Positions 33,046-33,692 of a stretch of DNA of 33,692 bases are shown piece by piece. Each line of letters starts with the position of its first letter. Positions within the stretch are counted from its first letter, which is position 1. The notes under the pieces were generated by a model. It was not told the DNA's origin. It was given only the letters and a program-made list of their open reading frames with translations, and did not search any database. The stretch comes from Desulfotignum sp. (lineage in GTDB: Bacteria > Desulfobacterota > Desulfobacteria > Desulfobacterales > Desulfobacteraceae), in contig JAABTO010000017.1 in assembly GCA_011389835.1 (NCBI GenBank), forward strand, positions 1-33,692, given 5' to 3'. The position numbers were made by a program, and so were the translations under genes.

Positions 33046-33692
33046 TCAGGGGGTGTTTCCCCTGGCAAATCGCCGTGCCACATAGCCTGCCGCCAGGGGA
33101 ATCGAAATGGTCAACACGATCATGACCGCTCCCAGGGCATTGATTTCAGGACTGATGGAGGTTCTGAGCATACTGAAAATCTGGACCGGCACCGTCTGGT
33201 TCTGGGCCGTTGCCCAGAACAGGGTGGCGGTGACATCATCAAATGAAATGGTAAAGGCAAACAGCATGCCCGCAAAAATGGCAGGGGCCAGCAATGGAAA
33301 GGTGATTTCCCTGAATGTCTGAAACGGGCTGGCCCCCAGGGACAGGGCTGCTTCTTCATATTCGCGCTTGATTCCCACCAGCCGGGCCTGGACAATGAGC
33401 AGCACATAGGGCAGGGTCAACACCACATGGCCGATGAGCAGTAGTGCAAAATTTTTAGGCTGCTGCAGCCACCGGATGAAAAGCAGCAGGGCCACACCCA
33501 GGATCACTTCCGGGATCATGATCGGCGCAATGAGTATGGTGTTTAAAAACTCCTTGCCCTTGAATTCATACCGGATGAATGCCAGGGCCGCAGGCACACC
33601 GATGGCGGTGGAAAATATGGCCGTCAAAGACCCCAGCACCAGAGAATTTTTAAAGGCATCCAGGATGGTGGAGTTCTGAGACAGCTTGACAA
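33046..33692 (-). CDS. PotC-like ABC transporter permease, N-terminus outside the window
   Basis: The C-terminal 215 codons of an inner-membrane permease are visible; the frame stays open to the window end, so the start lies beyond 33692. Several membrane segments are apparent (FLNTILIAPIMIPEVILGVALLLF, FALLLIGHVVLTLPYVLLIV and a C-terminal ALGAVMIVLTISIPLAAGYV). The ATPase-contact EAA loop is EYEEAALSLGASPFQTFREITFPLLAP. The C-terminal tail is basic (RRFARG). As first visible gene of the importer operon it implies a second permease gene just outside the window. Confidence 0.9.
   Translation of the reverse strand, partial: VKLSQNSTILDAFKNSLVLGSLTAIFSTAIGVPAALAFIRYEFKGKEFLNTILIAPIMIPEVILGVALLLFIRWLQQPKNFALLLIGHVVLTLPYVLLIVQARLVGIKREYEEAALSLGASPFQTFREITFPLLAPAIFAGMLFAFTISFDDVTATLFWATAQNQTVPVQIFSMLRTSISPEINALGAVMIVLTISIPLAAGYVARRFARGNTP

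Overview
The window (about 55-57 % GC by eye) looks like chromosomal DNA of an anaerobic deltaproteobacterium, probably a Desulfobacterales sulfate reducer. That is inferred from the gene mix and protein style (CGGC-domain protein, FmdB/NifU-like pair, ETF-linked amine dehydrogenases, KamA-like protein, PotABCD-like importer). No rRNA, tRNA, IS element, CRISPR array or phage gene was seen, and no genus is assigned.

Layout. 1-3655 (minus): glycerol kinase cut by the window edge, YbaK-type deacylase, TSUP transporter and an RpiR-family regulator. 3826-13641 (plus): one long unit with soxBDAG (heterotetrameric sarcosine oxidase-type complex), a separate DAO-type flavoprotein, etfB, etfA and a sigma-54-dependent activator, closed by a hairpin. 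13676-17125: housekeeping genes (nadE, SPOUT methylase, thiamine-binding-like protein, DHH phosphoesterase, YigZ/IMPACT). 17204-19655: XRE-cupin regulator with a LeuCD-type hydro-lyase, preceded by a palindromic operator. 19649-22669 (minus): SDR, exported chalcone-isomerase-like protein and GPH/MFS transporter. 22803-25636: UV endonuclease, decayed nitrilase and a PLP aminotransferase. 25807-26977: a clear -24/-12 promoter followed by three small cysteine-rich proteins (CGGC, FmdB-like, NifU/IscU-like). 27052-33692 (minus): a PotABCD-type ABC importer, a 107-aa unknown, an 822-aa tandem KamA protein and an M23-fold protein without a signal peptide.

How it works together. The sox-etf unit would demethylate N-methylglycines (sarcosine, perhaps dimethylglycine), pass one-carbon units to tetrahydrofolate and electrons to ETF. 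The divergent RpiR gene and inverted half-sites around the promoter suggest local control.

The least familiar part is the last operon. An importer for a cationic or zwitterionic amine is co-directional with a radical-SAM KamA protein made of an active-looking barrel fused to a second barrel that has lost its cluster cysteines, plus two partners of unknown role. It is the best candidate here for an undescribed pathway.
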